The notes beneath the pieces are model-generated. The model ran no database searches and was not told the DNA's origin. It saw nothing but the letters and a program-made list of their open reading frames with translations. Positions 11,288 through 23,627 of a DNA stretch of 64,000 nt are shown one piece after another (within the stretch, counting starts at the first letter, position 1; the number at the start of each line of letters is the position of its first letter). This DNA comes from Archilochus colubris. Taxonomy: Eukaryota; Chordata; Aves; Apodiformes; Trochilidae. The position numbers and the translations under genes were made by a program. The stretch is from positions 9,918,519-9,982,518 of the forward strand of contig CM041090.1 in NCBI GenBank assembly GCA_023079485.1, in the 5' to 3' direction.

Positions 11288-12284
11288 AACGTGTGAACGG
11301 GGCTGCATCCAGTTGGCGGCCGGTCACTAGTGGTGTCCCCCAGGGATCAGTATTGAGCCCAGTTCTGTTTAATATCTTTATCGACGACTTAGACGAAGGG
11401 ATTGAGTCCATCATCAGCAAATTCGCAGATGACACCAAGCTGGGAGGAAGTGTGGACCAACTCGAAGGCAGGAGGGCTCTGCAGAGGGACCTGGACAGAC
11501 TAGAGAGCTGGGCCGATTCCAACGGTAGGCTAAATGCGCCGGGTCCTTTTAGCCACAACAACCCCATGCAGCTACAGGCTGGGACAGAGTGGCTGGAGAG
11601 CAGCCAGGCAGAAAAGGACCTGGGAGTCTGCATCGACAAGAAACTGAACATGAGCCAGCAGTGTGCCCAGGTGGCCAAGAAGGCCAATGGCATCCTGGCC
11701 TGTATCAGAAACAGCGTCACCAGCAGGTCCAGGGAGGTGATTCTTCCCCTGTACTCAGCTGGTGAGGCCACACCTCGAGTACTGTGTCCAGTTCTGGGCC
11801 CCTCAGTTTAAGAAGGATGTAGAGGTCCTGGAACAGGTCCAAAGGAGGGCAACCAGGCTGGTGAAGGGACTCGAGCACAGGCCCTATGAGGAGAGGCTGA
11901 GAGAGCTGGGGCTGTTCAGCCTGAAGAAGAGGAGGCTCAGGGGAGACCTCATTGCTGTCTACAACTACCTGAAAGGAGGCTGTAGCGAGGTGGGAACTGG
12001 ACTCTTTCACAGACGACCTTCAACAAGACAAGAGGACACAGTCTTAAGTTGTGCCAGGGGAGGTTTAGGTTAGATATTAGAAAGAATTTCTTCACGGAGA
12101 GGGTGATTAGGCTATGGAATGGACTGCCCGGGGAGGTGGTAGATTCTCCGTCCCTGGAGACATTTAAAAAAAGACTGGATGTGGCACTCAGTGCCATGGT
12201 CTAGCAACTGCTCCGGTGGGTCAAGGGTTGGACTAGATGATCTCTGAGGTCCCTTCCAACCCGGCTAATTCTATGATTCTATGA
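11288..12284 (+). mobile_element. CR1 LINE, young 5'-truncated copy with broken ORF2
   Basis: The copy covers the end of the ORF2 reverse transcriptase and the 3' UTR. The first readable stretch has [19 protein letters not shown] (RT palm region) and the FADD box (the catalytic F/YADD), at about 11325-11430. The frame is interrupted: near 11520-11560 the sequence departs from other CR1s, at about 11757-11762 two bases are missing relative to the copy at 22845, and at about 12003 one T of a T-run is missing. The ORF2 stop homologous to the other copy is at 12202-12204. The 3' end is GGTTGGACTAGATGATCTC, then GGCTAATTCTATGATTCTAT and GA. From 11665 onward only about five differences separate it from 22845-23468, so insertion was recent. 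Confidence 0.95.
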
Positions 12285-15200
12285 AATTCAGCTCTCTCAG
12301 CTGTGAGATTTTCAAACTGATACTTCTAAGAAAGTTCCTCTGAAGTCCAGGCACAGCAGTTCACAAAAGCAGATCGTTTCTTTTATCAAAGATATCAGAT
12401 CTGTACAGTGTGAGCTACCTTTGGAAAAATGTATGCTCCATTTTCTTGTCGTGCCTCAATTACTTCTCTAAGATCTGTTCTAAAGCTCTGCACATTGTTG
12501 ATTCAGACTAATGGCCTGGATCAACTTTACTGCCACTCCTGGTCCTTCTTTAAGACACGTACAGTATCTGCTAGAAGACTAATTGATAGTCCTGTAAAAC
12601 ACATGAGCTGAAGGCAACCAGAGCTGCAGTGAATTTACCATGGCCCATTCCCCACATGCACTGAAAGAATTTATCAGCTGGGATCTGAGTATCTAACAAT
12701 TATGCTAATAAGCAAGTTGCTGTTTTTCAAAGGTTTTTTTTAATCAAAGTAAAATAATTTTCCAAAGCCTTGACAATATTACAGCTGTTAAAAGAAAATT
12801 CATTATAACTTTATTTCAGCGTGGGCAAAATGCCTGTATTCCCCTGACTGGCACTCAAGCACTTGAAGTGTTTTGGATGGCTTGGGAAGAAAAAAAAGAA
12901 TGCATTCTTTCTTCTCACTTGAACTATTTAGTCTAATCATGAAGACTTGAATTTCTGATTTTCTGCTTTATTGATCTTCAAAGCAATTTGATGTGTTGGC
13001 TAACTCAGCAATTAATTCTGTTTGGGATAAAATCCCTGTACCTGAAATCCTGCTATTCCCAGTGTATACCCACTAAAGGAATTGGCATATGCACCTGATA
13101 TTTAGGGATATTTCTTTTTACCTGGGATTTTAATTTAGTCTTCTTTAGTAGAGGCTAAAATACACGAATATGTTACCAAAAAGGAACAAAAGGCATTTTT
13201 CTTCATAGCCTCAAGAGAGGTAGAAGAGGGTAGGTCTGAGGATCTTAGAGCATTTATAATCTTCAAGTACTAACAGATGAAAGACACCAAAGACTCCAGC
13301 CTTGGCTGGTATAGGCAAAACTCTCCTTGATGGTGTTTCCTTTCTTTGGAGGAATTAACCCTCTGCATAGGGGGCAATTGCAATCTGCAACTTAATTTCT
13401 CCTTTGCTGTGTGCTGACAGATGCCAAAAGAGCATTAGCAATCAGTGCATTGTAACTGAACATCACAGATTTTCAAAAGAACATTTGTGAAATGTTTTGC
13501 TTGCTAACCCATGCATAAACAGTATTTATTAGTTGAAATGTAGATGTATAAGCATCTTGTTCAAGCCTGGATATAGCAAACTTCCTAATCCTGAACAAAC
13601 TTCCCAGACTTCTCAAAATTACCCAAAACTCCCTCAAAACTTCAGAAATTCATATCTAAATTTTGTTTCTGCCTTTCTGGATATTTATACCATAATCATG
13701 TACACAGCCATTCACTTGTGCTACTTAATATATTCTTCTCAACATCCATTTGATAAACTCTTTCTACCTAAATAGCAATCTATTACATTTAAGATTCCTC
13801 TAGTATATTCTTAATGCAATTAATACAGTTCCTCTAATAAAGAGGAGTTTATCTGCATTTCAGTAGGCACCCAAAAACCTCATTCCCCCAAAAAGTCATA
13901 CATTTTCCTGTAGCAAATAAACAGGTAGAGCAAGAAACTGTGCCAAACATATAGCAGGAAGTATCAGATAAGCTTTCTCTTATGCTAGGGTTTGTTTCAG
14001 AGAAGAAACCAAGAATGATAAGTACAGCAAGTTTCTGATTAAAACCTCAAAGGCTAAGCAAACCTCCACATGGGGTCATTCAATAAATCCTCTGTTTCAC
14101 ATTCTAACATTTTTTTAATGATCATGAGTTTTTAATGTTTACTTGCAATTAGGGAGAAATAAATCTGTTCCTGTACCTTTTCTGTTATGTATACATATTT
14201 ATGTGTCCATGTGTGCTCCATTTCACTTGTACAGTTCATTTATACTTTGACATTTGTACTTGAAAAATTGTTCCTATTCCTTATTTGTTTACTTTTTCTC
14301 ATGGGACAAAGCACTAGGAACATCCAGCTCATTAAAGAAAGACTTTCCACAGGGAAATTTCAAGACATTTTTACTGTCGTTATTCTGCAGACTAAATTCT
14401 GAGATTTAGTAGTCAGAAATTTTAGTCAGAAATTTAAAGTTCATGAAGTTTAAGATATAATTATCTTGGGGAATTACCAACACAATACAAAAGGGTTTCT
14501 CTGCAGTTCGAATAGCACTCTGGCAATTAGTGAACACCTGAATTACTTTCACAGACAGCAGTATTCTGACTCCTGATTTAGGTGAGAGCACATAGGTTAC
14601 TTCTTTATCTCCAGAAGCATCTACTATGTATGCAGAAATGGTTTAAAGGTTATCAGGGTAGCCTCACGATAATAATGTAAAACTTTGCCTTTGTTCAAAA
14701 CACAGTATTTTCAGTGGCTCAGCTGATAAGTGAGACAAGTTTTACATTAAAGTGTTTCACTCTGTAGCTGTCATTATCATGTTTCTCAGGATTATTCGTT
14801 GAAGAGGTAAAAGAACACACAATGATCCATTATTTCTACATGGGGTTGGTCATTTCTGGCACAGTTTCCTGTTCCTTCCACAGACCTTTCTTGTGTACCT
14901 GAGAGACTTCTACATCCCATGGAACTCTTCTCAATTTCCTACAATTACAAGCACTAGACTGCATGCCCAGAAGACACTGTTCTGCTGAAAAGTCCATATT
15001 ATTCATTAATAGTTGGACTATTTCTACTAAAAGGCTGAAAAAGTAGTAAAGTTTGATGAAATTTCAGGGTTAGACAATCAAAGCAGCAGTTTTTTCCTCA
15101 ATTATTCTTTTTTTTCTGGAGTTTACTCTGTGGGCCATCATGCTGGAAATATTTTGTTCACTGAGTCACATACTTAGAAATTATATGATAGTTTGTCTGG

Positions 15201-16293
15201 AATAGTGAGGCCACTTCTTGCTCTGCAATGGCACATCTGACATTGGGAAACCCTGGGACACTTCTTTAAAAATAAATCTGAAGTTGCAAAAAGGCAATTC
15301 CTTAGCTGTCACCAAAAAGCCATCACCAAAAAGCCAGTGTGGGTTAAGTGACAAGACACACAAGGCATAATTTTCATGACAAAGCCCAATCAAAGGTGTG
15401 ACACATGCAAGCTGAAATCTTCATTACTACACACAATACATGACTTCCAGTCAGGTAAAATCTTAGCTCTCACACCATAACAGGAACAACCTCAACACAA
15501 GTAAAGAAAATGCAATTAAGAAGCAGGCACGTGAAGAAGCAGCAGGTGAAGTGTATTGGTATTGGCACAGATGTTCTCTCTGCTGTTTGGATAAAGGAAT
15601 AATATGGATGTTCATCTGAAACACCATCCATAGGAAAAGGAAGGAGACAGGAAAGAGCTATGAAAATAATGATAGGTTCTTCAAAACTCAATATTCCAAC
15701 TAGTTGTCACTAATTACAAAATTAATCTAATTTAATAATAACCTCAGTATATTTGCTGGATGTTATAGTCACACTTTTTTCTAGAGGCAGTTTCCTCAGT
15801 CTAGATGGGTCAAGGGAGCCATGTTCAGCTGCAGAATAGTTTTAAAGTTGGCTACTGCCCCACAAACAAACCACGACTGAGACAAAATTCTGGTGTTACA
15901 TTATTAGGGTACACACTGAAGGGTTTGCATAATAATAATGATAATCTGGTATAATATTTCTGCACTGCAATGTTCGAGGCAACAATCTGCTTATCCTTGT
16001 TGCAGCTGAAAACTGAGGAAAGTTCACAGAAAAAGAATCTTAAGCTGTTTTCCAAACAAGAATAAAGGAAAGATTTGCTGAGATTCTCGTATGTTTGGTT
16101 CAAGTTTGGACACAGCCCTTCAGGAAAGACATTATCAAACCACAGACAACTCAGGAAAAGAGGTGGAAATTGACATCAAAAAACTATGACCTTATTAAAT
16201 AAATGTAAAAGCTGAGGTTAATAGGTTTAAAGAAGACTGAGATGAAATATAACAGTCTGCAGTTATGTGAGAGGTACTTTTGCAAAGAAAGTA
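12285..16293. other. Intergenic DNA, nothing recognised
   Basis: About 4 kb of AT-rich sequence. Short open frames have no recognisable domains, and no RNA gene or dated repeat was identified. Confidence 0.45.
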
Positions 16294-16391
16294 CCATGGG
16301 AGATGATTTAGTGGTTGCACTGGTGTAGGACTGACAGCTGGACTTGATGGTCCTTGAAGGTCCTTTCCAACCATGGTGATTCTGTGAAATG
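16294..16391 (+). mobile_element. CR1 LINE 3' tail fragment, plus orientation
   Basis: GATGATTTAGTGGTTGCACT, then GACTTGATGGTCCTTGAAGG, TCCTTTCCAACC and ATTCTGTGA is a diverged CR1 3' end, closest to the subfamily seen at 43606-44387. Confidence 0.75.
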
Positions 16392-17059
16392 GAAATAATC
16401 TCCTGTGTGTGGGAAGAATGGGAAACAATATGTCATAGATATTAGAAATAAAATTATAGTAATAATGTTGAGCCCCCTGCAAGAGACTCTTCAACCAGGC
16501 TGAAGATTCTTTGCCTGTGGGGCTGGGGTTTTGATGGTTGATCTGCAGGGCTTCCTGCCCTATTTTCCTGTGACTCTCATGATATGGTTTTCTTGGTTCC
16601 CAGTGCTTCTTCTCCACTAGGACCAGAGTTAATTAGATCCAGCCCTCTACATCTGGTTTTCAGTTTCCTGAGGGAGAAAAGTTCTGTTTTGCAGAGTGTG
16701 CTGGTCTCAGCCCCAGCCTACACAGCCCTGGAGTTGCCTCTGGAGGACCATCCACACACAAAGGAGATTTGTTCTGCCCTGGTAACCTACAGCAGGGACC
16801 AAAATGCTGTTCTGTGGTGGAAAGTTTATGGACACCCTCACACACACCACGTTTGCTGCTTTTTCATGCTTGATGGTGAATACCACACAACGTGAAGATC
16901 AGTGGCCAGGGACAAACCAGGACAATTTCATCCTTGGTGCAAATTAAAGCTAGAAGAATGCTTCCAAAAACCTGGAGCACACACACTGAACTCTCAGAAG
17001 AATAAAGATTTACTTTGCTTTACTTTTTTTCCAGTTTTATGAGCATTTCTCAATCAAGT

Positions 17060-17600
17060 CAGGAGGAATAATTATGTCAAGATCCTGTGATTAGTAGAGA
17101 TGTGACTACACCAGCAGGTGTGCATTTTACAAGAGATGAAGAAAATGCATTTCTCACCTGCTATCATCGTTTGAACAGCAGAGAAAGAAGGAGGGCTTCG
17201 GACTGCCAGGGGGGTGGAACACAAAGGGAGGGATCTTTTCCCTCCCATTTCCTGCCAAACTCTATAAAGGATCAGAAAATCAGCAGCTCCTCCCTCTTTT
17301 TTTCTCCCACTGCTTTGTGGCTGTGCTGCTGTTTGTTACCCCCAGCTCATGGGGTAGCACATGCTGTGTGTGTGTAAATATATATATATATATGTGTGTA
17401 TGTGTGTGTGTGTATTTGTATCCTTTGTTACTTTACCCTTTATGTTATTACCTTTCCCTTGCTTTAGTAAAAATCTGTATCCAGTTCTTTTCAGTTTCCA
17501 ACTTAAGGTCTCCAGGCTTTATTGACCTTTTATCTTCCCTTGGTGGGAATAAAGGAATTCTCTCATTAGGTTTGTGGCCCTCCCAAACTGCTAAGCTGTG
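17060..17600 (+). mobile_element. Possible old LTR (retroviral-type), boundaries unsure
   Basis: The stretch has the look of an LTR: a C/T-rich leader, a TATAAA box in CTCTATAAAGG (about 17261), a TG/TA microsatellite, TTTCCAACTTAAGGTCTCC (resembling the TTTCCAACCTATAAGTCTC of the solo LTR at 26455), AATAAA (about 17546), and an end near GCTGTGACA. I could not find a matching 5' terminus or a target-site duplication, so the call is tentative. Confidence 0.3.
17366..17416. repeat. TG/TA dinucleotide microsatellite
   Basis: A (TG)n run passes into (TA)n and back into (TG)n. It is a probable length-variable site. Confidence 0.9.
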
Positions 17601-18054
17601 ACAGCTGGGCAGAAAATTTGGGACATGCAAGATATGAATGCCACAGAAAAAGGGATAAATACCCTGTAACTGCCTTGCATCCACCCCTGTAGACTCCAGA
17701 GGAAGCTAAGCCTGAGTTCACTCTGCTGAAGTTAAAGTAATGAATAATTTGATTTCTCTTGGCGCTAAGAAATCAGAGCACTGAAATGTCCAGTGCAAAG
17801 GGAGGAGAGTTTTTATAGAAATGTGTGGATGGGGTCCAGCTCTTAAAAGTTCAATCAGCTCTGATTCAACTGCAGTAATTAAAATAGTGCTGGCAATTGT
17901 CAGTCTGGTAACTTTAGAAAGCTTCTGACAGGGCTCTACTCGCTGTGACAGAAGTGTAGCAAGGAAGAACGTAGCTGTCAGAAATTAGTGTCATCTTTTA
18001 TTCTCTCATTTATTTAGTATGAATACAGCATAGGTGAGCTATTTTTATCTACCC

Positions 18055-18299
18055 TGTTATGGTTTGAGGAAGCACAGCCTAATTTTATGGTATCGGTACA
18101 AGGACCTAGATAGAGGGTGTTTAGTACCCCCAGGGATCTAAAAGGCAGAACAGTCAATATTCCCTCTCATTTCCAGCCACACTCAATTGGAATTGGGTTG
18201 TGTATGTATTTGTATATTTTTTCATTATTATCCCATGGTTTACTATTACTCTTCTATTAAATCTGTTCTAGTTTTAACTTCCAACCAAGACAAACCACA
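18055..18299 (+). mobile_element. Possible LTR fragment
   Basis: The stretch starts TGTTATGGTTTG and ends near CAAACCACA, which is roughly its reverse complement. A late AT-rich part has CTTCTATTAAATCTGTTC and a TTTTAACTTCCAACC segment typical of avian LTR 3' halves. No target-site duplication is visible and the length (about 245 bp) is short, so it may be truncated. Confidence 0.35.
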
Positions 18300-18489
18300 A
18301 AACTGGTTCATTGTGTTTTTTTTAAGAATAAGCCTCTTCATTGCCTCAACTATATCTACATTTTTTTTCTAAAAAGAGAACAAACTCTCCTGATAAGTCT
18401 GTTTGCTTGGAATATTGTGTTCTCTGCTCACATGTTGCCACTGTGTGTTGCCAGACCTAATCAAAGACGGTCACAAAAATAAAAAAATA

Positions 18490-18620
18490 AGAGTTGGTCT
18501 GAAGGGTCCTCTGAAAGTCATCTGGTCCATCCTCACACACACTCAAAATGGGACAGTCATCCAGAGCACATCACCCACAGCTTTGTCAAGTCTTGAAAAA
18601 TTGAAGGACAGTGAGTTAGA
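18490..18620 (-). mobile_element. Decayed CR1 3' fragment, minus orientation
   Basis: GAGTTGGTCTGAAGGGTCC and TGAAAGTCATCTGGTCCATC read as a diverged complement of the CR1 3' UTR (GGTTGGAAGGGACCTC / CATCTAGTCCAACC type). The terminal ATTCTATG complement is eroded. Confidence 0.6.
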
Positions 18621-18963
18621 AGGTACCACGTAGACTATTACTACAGTTTGTATAGTGTTTGTTTTCATACACTGGGAACATTTCACTGAGCTGTATGAAT
18701 GGTAAGAAGACAAAAGCCCAGAGACACTTGTTATGAGCCCATGTATTTCTACTCTCAAAGCTTTATAATGCAACAAAAGGGTGTTTAAAGACAGCTGAGA
18801 AAAATATCTTTGTTTCTCTTTTGTAATAAAAATTGACCATTTGCATCAGTTTGTCATTGATTTGACAAAGTCCTAGAACAAACTGGTTCATTCACCACAA
18901 ATCTGATGTGAACAACAAAGTATATTAATAGGAGAAGTATTAAACAATAGGTATCTTATAGGT

Positions 18964-19030
18964 AATAGTTTTTGAAAAGCAACCTTCCTGACAAGATTTC
19001 ATATCTGTTGTTAGAGCTTTAATCTCATTT
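18964..19030. repeat. Local repeat pair 2, copy A (67 bp)
   Basis: This aligns without gaps to 21490-21556: 62 of 67 positions agree and all five differences are transitions. Core: GAAAAGCAACCTTCC. The family is unidentified. Confidence 0.9.
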
Positions 19031-19290
19031 AAACAAAATTTTCATCTAAACAATTGTTCCAGGAGTTAAAGCCTCAGGAAGGGTCACAGAGGTTTCATTG
19101 CCAGCAGAAGTGATAGCTGGGAAAATTGGGGAAGGAGGATGGGAGTGAAATTGAAGATAGGGCTGTCATCTGGAGGATTCAGAAACACAAAAGAGAACTT
19201 CTCCCTGAGACTCAGAATTTCTAAGTTATCTCCTTGAGAAGGGGTCAGTGCACTCACTAGATTCAGGCAGGTTCATAAAGGGATTTGGCC

Positions 19291-19355
19291 AGAGAATGGT
19301 TTGCACTTGAAGAGACCTTTAAGAGGTCTCTTCAAACCCCCTGCAATGAAGAGTG
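19291..19355 (-). mobile_element. CR1 3' end fragment, minus orientation
   Basis: AGAATGGTTTGCACTTGAAG, then AGACCTTTAAGAGGTCTC and AACCCCCTGCAATGAAGAG is the complement of a CR1 3' UTR. About 20 bp separates it from a CR1 in the opposite orientation. Confidence 0.65.
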
Positions 19356-19374
19356 AGCTAATGAAATCTGGTAA

Positions 19375-19653
19375 CTCTCAGCAAGACAAGAGGGCATGAT
19401 CTCAAGTTGTGCCAGGGGAGGTTTAGGTTGGATATTAGAAAGAATTTCTTTATGGAGAGGGTGATCAGACATTGGAATGGGCTGCCCAGGGAAGTAGTGG
19501 ATTCTCCGTGTCTGGAGATATTTCAAAAGAGACTGGATGTGGCACTCAGTGCCATGGGCTGGGAACTGCAGTGGGAGTGGATCAAGGGTTGGGCTTGATG
19601 ATCTCTGAGGTCCCTTCCAAGCCAGCCAGTTCTATGATTCTATGATTCTATGA
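19375..19653 (+). mobile_element. CR1 LINE 3' fragment with intact tail, plus orientation
   Basis: This copy matches the last 280 bp of the 11288 and 22845 copies: AAGACAAGAGGGCATGATC, GTGCCAGGGGAGGTTTAGG, GGATATTAGAAAGAATTTCT, and the end TTCTATGATTCTATGATTCT plus ATGA (three tail units). It is more diverged than those two. Its frame encodes the final ORF2 residues ([11 protein letters not shown]) but reads past the usual stop. Confidence 0.9.
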
Positions 19654-21489
19654 ATCTTTCTGCTTAAATTAAATTTCTGATAATTTTTTCTGACTCTTAC
19701 ACACAAATAAAGTAGAGCACCCATATAATTTCTGGTAACAGTCATTCAGGCCTTTACTTCTTACCATCTCTACCTGGCCCCATATGAGAGGACAGGTTTT
19801 TTTTCTAGACACTTAACCTCAGCAAGTCCCTGTACTTTCCTTAATGTCAGCATGGTCATTATGTCCATTTCAGAGGAAGGGGTTTATCTGCATATCTGAC
19901 TCTCCTGGGACATGTTCCGTAGCCTTTTGCTGTACAGCTGAGTACAAACTGATGGATTAAATCAAATTCTATTTACACTGTGCATTGCCAGCACTTAGGG
20001 TCAGCTACGCTGACTGGTTTTCATCCAGCATGTCTTCATGCCCTTCCTCTGCTTTGTAGTAAAACTAAGTTTACCAACAGCTTTCTGATGTTAACTCAGA
20101 ACAATCCCATATAATACAACCATGCTGCAACCCGTTCTCAGATTCCATTCTATGTTTACAACTTGCATTTTTGGTAATTAGGAAAGAGATTTGTGTGAAG
20201 GCAGCCACCTTAACTACATCCTGCCAAGAGTGATACGGTTTTATCACCTTACACTGCACTGAAAATGTAGGCTAATAGCCCAGGCATGTCAGCAGTTACT
20301 GTACAAGTAAACTCTTTCCTGGCTTGTGCCAAGGAGCCCAGCTTACCCTGTGTGACAGTCTGCTACAGCAGTGACCACTGCCACATCCAGGGAGTGCCCC
20401 TCAACTATGCAGCTGATGTTTATGCTTAAGGTGGCCTTTACTCATCAGTTTTTTGCTTGCTTTTTTGCAAGAGGAGCAAGCCACCCTGCCACAGCATCCT
20501 CATCTAAGGAAGCTTCAGTCTTGTGGAGAGGAGCGGATGGGATCAGCAGGAAGATGTGAGATGGCCCACAGGGAGTCTGATTTTGCTACACTCATTGCCA
20601 TAAACCACTGGAGTTAGAGAGGGGAAATGGCAAAATCTAGAGCCAGGGACTGACTCCCTGGTGGGAAAAGAGCACCAACTTCTTGAAGCATTAGTCAGCA
20701 CTCCTGAGGGAAGCTGGCAATGACATGAGGATAGAGCTTTCTGGGGAAAAGGGAAGGCAGGCTGATTTTTAGGAAAAGGCAGGCTAATATATTCTGCACT
20801 ATCATTTATATATATATAGATAAGTATAATAAATTATTATAAAATAATTATAAAATTATAAATTATTATAAACAATAGTTTTATATATTTTATATATATA
20901 TCTGTATCATTTACATATATTTGTACATATTTATTTTGCACTGCCCTAGGTGCCAGCATGTTGTGGGGAGGAGGGAGTGCAAGAATCCCTTCGAAGAGAT
21001 GCAGAGAAGGTTTCCCCTCCTTATCCCCAAAAGTTTCACAAAATTTTTTCTGCCAGATGGAAGACTCCAACCTTTGCAGAAAAGCAGAGGGGTTGTGCAA
21101 ACCCTGTGTAGTCCAATACACAAGCAACTGCCTGAGAAAATGGGGAAGAAGAAAGTTTGTAATTCTGTTAAAAGGTATCCTCCTATCTTAACTGAGTATA
21201 TATGAAATAATTAAACAGGAAAGGCCAGGCTTTTGCCTACAGCTTGGCAAGAATGTACTTGAGGAAATGAAGATTTAAAAGCACAGAATTAATCTGTGTG
21301 CAACTGTTATCTTCATGTGTCTGAAAAGCATTGAGTAACTCTCTGGGTCTGCAACAGTCCTCACAATGTGTTTGGCAGAAGGTCCTGAGCATCCTTGCAG
21401 TGCTGCAGTGACTGTTGTGTTGATGTTATAGGATTTGGTTTCTCATTAAATGCCCATGAGCCCTTGTTCTCTCTTATGTGGACTGAGCT
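19654..21489. other. Intergenic DNA with an AT-rich stretch
   Basis: No gene recognised. Positions 20806-20930 are almost pure A/T, with TATA repeats and AATTATAAAATTATAA-type units. Overlapping frames at 20837-21205 lie on both strands and look fortuitous. Confidence 0.5.
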
Positions 21490-21556
21490 AATAGCTTTTG
21501 AAAAGCAACCTTCCCAACAAGATTTCATATCTGTTGTTGGAGTTTTAATCTCATTT
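21490..21556. repeat. Local repeat pair 2, copy B (67 bp)
   Basis: This is the partner of 18964-19030, same orientation, about 2.5 kb away, with only transition differences. No extended similarity was obvious outside the 67 bp. Confidence 0.9.
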
Positions 21557-22844
21557 GGTGGAAAAGAAGTTAAACAATGAAAGGAAACAATCATACTGCT
21601 GTGCCATACTTACTTTCTTTTCATTCAGCTTCTAATAGACCTTGAGTTAATCCTCTGAAGTATTCGGTTTCCAATTCAAGTTTAAAATCTCTCTTTTGTT
21701 TCTTTTTTCTTGTCTTGTTTGTTCAGTGACTCACTCCCACTGCTTTACTGGAAAAGAGGAGAGTATGAGGAGCTACGCCAGAAATAACACGTTCACCACA
21801 CTGCTACAATCAATACCCCAGTTCATGGATAAACTAATTAGACAAACACAATCTAATCTTAAACTCTGTTTCTCTTAATTATTTTCTGTATAAATTATGG
21901 CACCCTCTAATCTGTCACATCAAAACCTCTGAACTCTGAATCAAAAACTTGTAAGAAAGGTGTAATTCTAACAGAGGATTAAAAGACTGTAGAAGTGAAG
22001 AAGGAGCTTATAACAGACTGAGGGACTGATAGAAACGCAGTATACCTTGCTTGCACTGTCTCACATCTGTGGCTGATCTGGGTTGATCGTGCCAGTTTCA
22101 GAAAGGGACAATTAACCATTACAACTCTGTGTTCTATTAAAAAAAAAAAAATTACATAAGGCATTTTCAATCATCATTTCATGACTCTTCAGCTCCCAGT
22201 ACTTGCTTTCTATAATGTTTGGCTCACTGCTGTCCCTCAAAGATGTCAAATTCTAACAGCCTGTCGTGTATTTTACTGTAAAATCTCATACTTCTGTTTT
22301 ATTTTTCCCCTTTCTCCTTTTTGTGAAGGAATTCAAATGTACTCTATTCCTTTTATATACCTGATCACATTCAATAGTGAACTCAAAGGAACTTGAAGAC
22401 TCCAGTCTTATCCACCTTATTTGCCACTGCCTCAAGTCTCCTTTTTTCTAGAACATTTTCAGTTTTATTTTTCCCTTGAGCAAGTAACAAATCACAATAT
22501 TCACATTTTTAATACTGCACATTGTATTGTAAGGATGTCCCGTTCTCAGCTTTTTGTTGAAAACTTCCTGATTTCAAATATTTTAATCTGTGCTTATTAA
22601 GAGTTTGGGCTTCACTCTTTAGTATTCTAAAATGTCTGTATTTTTTACATAGGAATACTGGACTGTGGATACTCTGTGTTCAATAGAAAATGGGTACAGT
22701 CACATCCTTCTGAAAAATGTTTGACTTCTTGTGATCAAATTGGGTACTGTTTAAAAGCAGTGATCACACTGAGTGTGGCATCACAGACCTCCCAGTAACT
22801 TATAGGTTGTTTTTCAAAAATGAGGTTACAAATGTAAAACATCT
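21557..22844. other. Intergenic DNA, nothing recognised
   Basis: AT-rich sequence without recognised exon or repeat, apart from an A-run at about 22139-22151 and the weak resemblance near 22600 to repeat pair 1. Confidence 0.45.
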
Positions 22845-23468
22845 TGCCCAGGTGGCCAAGAAGGCCAATGGCATCCTGGCCTGTATCAAAAACAGCGTCA
22901 CCAGCAGGTCCAGGGAGGTGATTCTTCCCCTGTACTCAGCGCTGGTGAGGCCACACCTCGAGTACTGTGTCCAGTTCTGTTCCCCTCAGTTTAAGAAGGA
23001 TGTAGAGGTCCTGGAACAGGTCCAAAGGAGGGCAACCAGGCTGGTGAAGGGACTCGAGCACAGGCCCTATGAGGAGAGGCTGAGAGAGCTGGGGCTGTTC
23101 AGCCTGAAGAAGAGGAGGCTCAGGGGAGACCTCATTGCTGTCTACAACTACCTGAAAGGAGGCTGTAGCGAGGTGGGAACTGGACTCTTTTCACAGACGA
23201 CCTTCAACAAGACAAGAGGACACAGTCTTAAGTTGTGCCAGGGGAGGTTTAGGTTAGATATTAGAAAGAATTTCTTCACGGAGAGGGTGATTAGGCTATG
23301 GAATGGACTGCCCGGGGAGGTGGTAGATTCTCCGTCCCTGGAGACATTTAAAAAAAGACTGGATGTGGCACTCAGTGCCATGGTCTAGCAACTGCTCCGG
23401 TGGGTCAAGGGTTGGACTAGATGATCTCTGAGGTCCCTTCCAACCCGGCTAATTCTATGATTCTATGA
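22845..23468 (+). mobile_element. CR1 LINE, young 5'-truncated copy with open ORF2 C-terminus
   Basis: The element begins abruptly at TGCCCAGGTGGCCAAGAAGG. From there an uninterrupted frame runs to TAG at 23386-23388, coding the C-terminal ORF2 region downstream of the RT core (motifs include [38 protein letters not shown] and [15 protein letters not shown]). The open frame also extends upstream into unrelated flank to an ATG at 22807, which is not part of the element. The 3' UTR ends AATTCTATGATTCTATGA. No catalytic domain is present, so it cannot mobilise itself. It is nearly identical to 11665-12284. Confidence 0.95.
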
Positions 23469-23627
23469 AAAACTTGTTCAATACATTGAACAGATGCAAA
23501 CTGGAACTAATGCAAACTGGTGCAAAATTTCTCTCAAGCACATGCAACTCTAGGCCATTTTCAAACACAGATCTTAAGATTCTAGAGTTACCATTACAAA
23601 CTTTTCTTGGCTAAGTCTTAATTATTT

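Noticed and set aside
11256..11771. 171-codon minus-strand frame
   Set aside because: It lies antisense to the CR1 ORF2 fragment and has no family of its own.
22807..22844. ATG start of the 193-codon frame at 22807
   Set aside because: The first codons belong to unrelated flank; the CR1 begins at about 22845 and is 5'-truncated, so this is not a true start.
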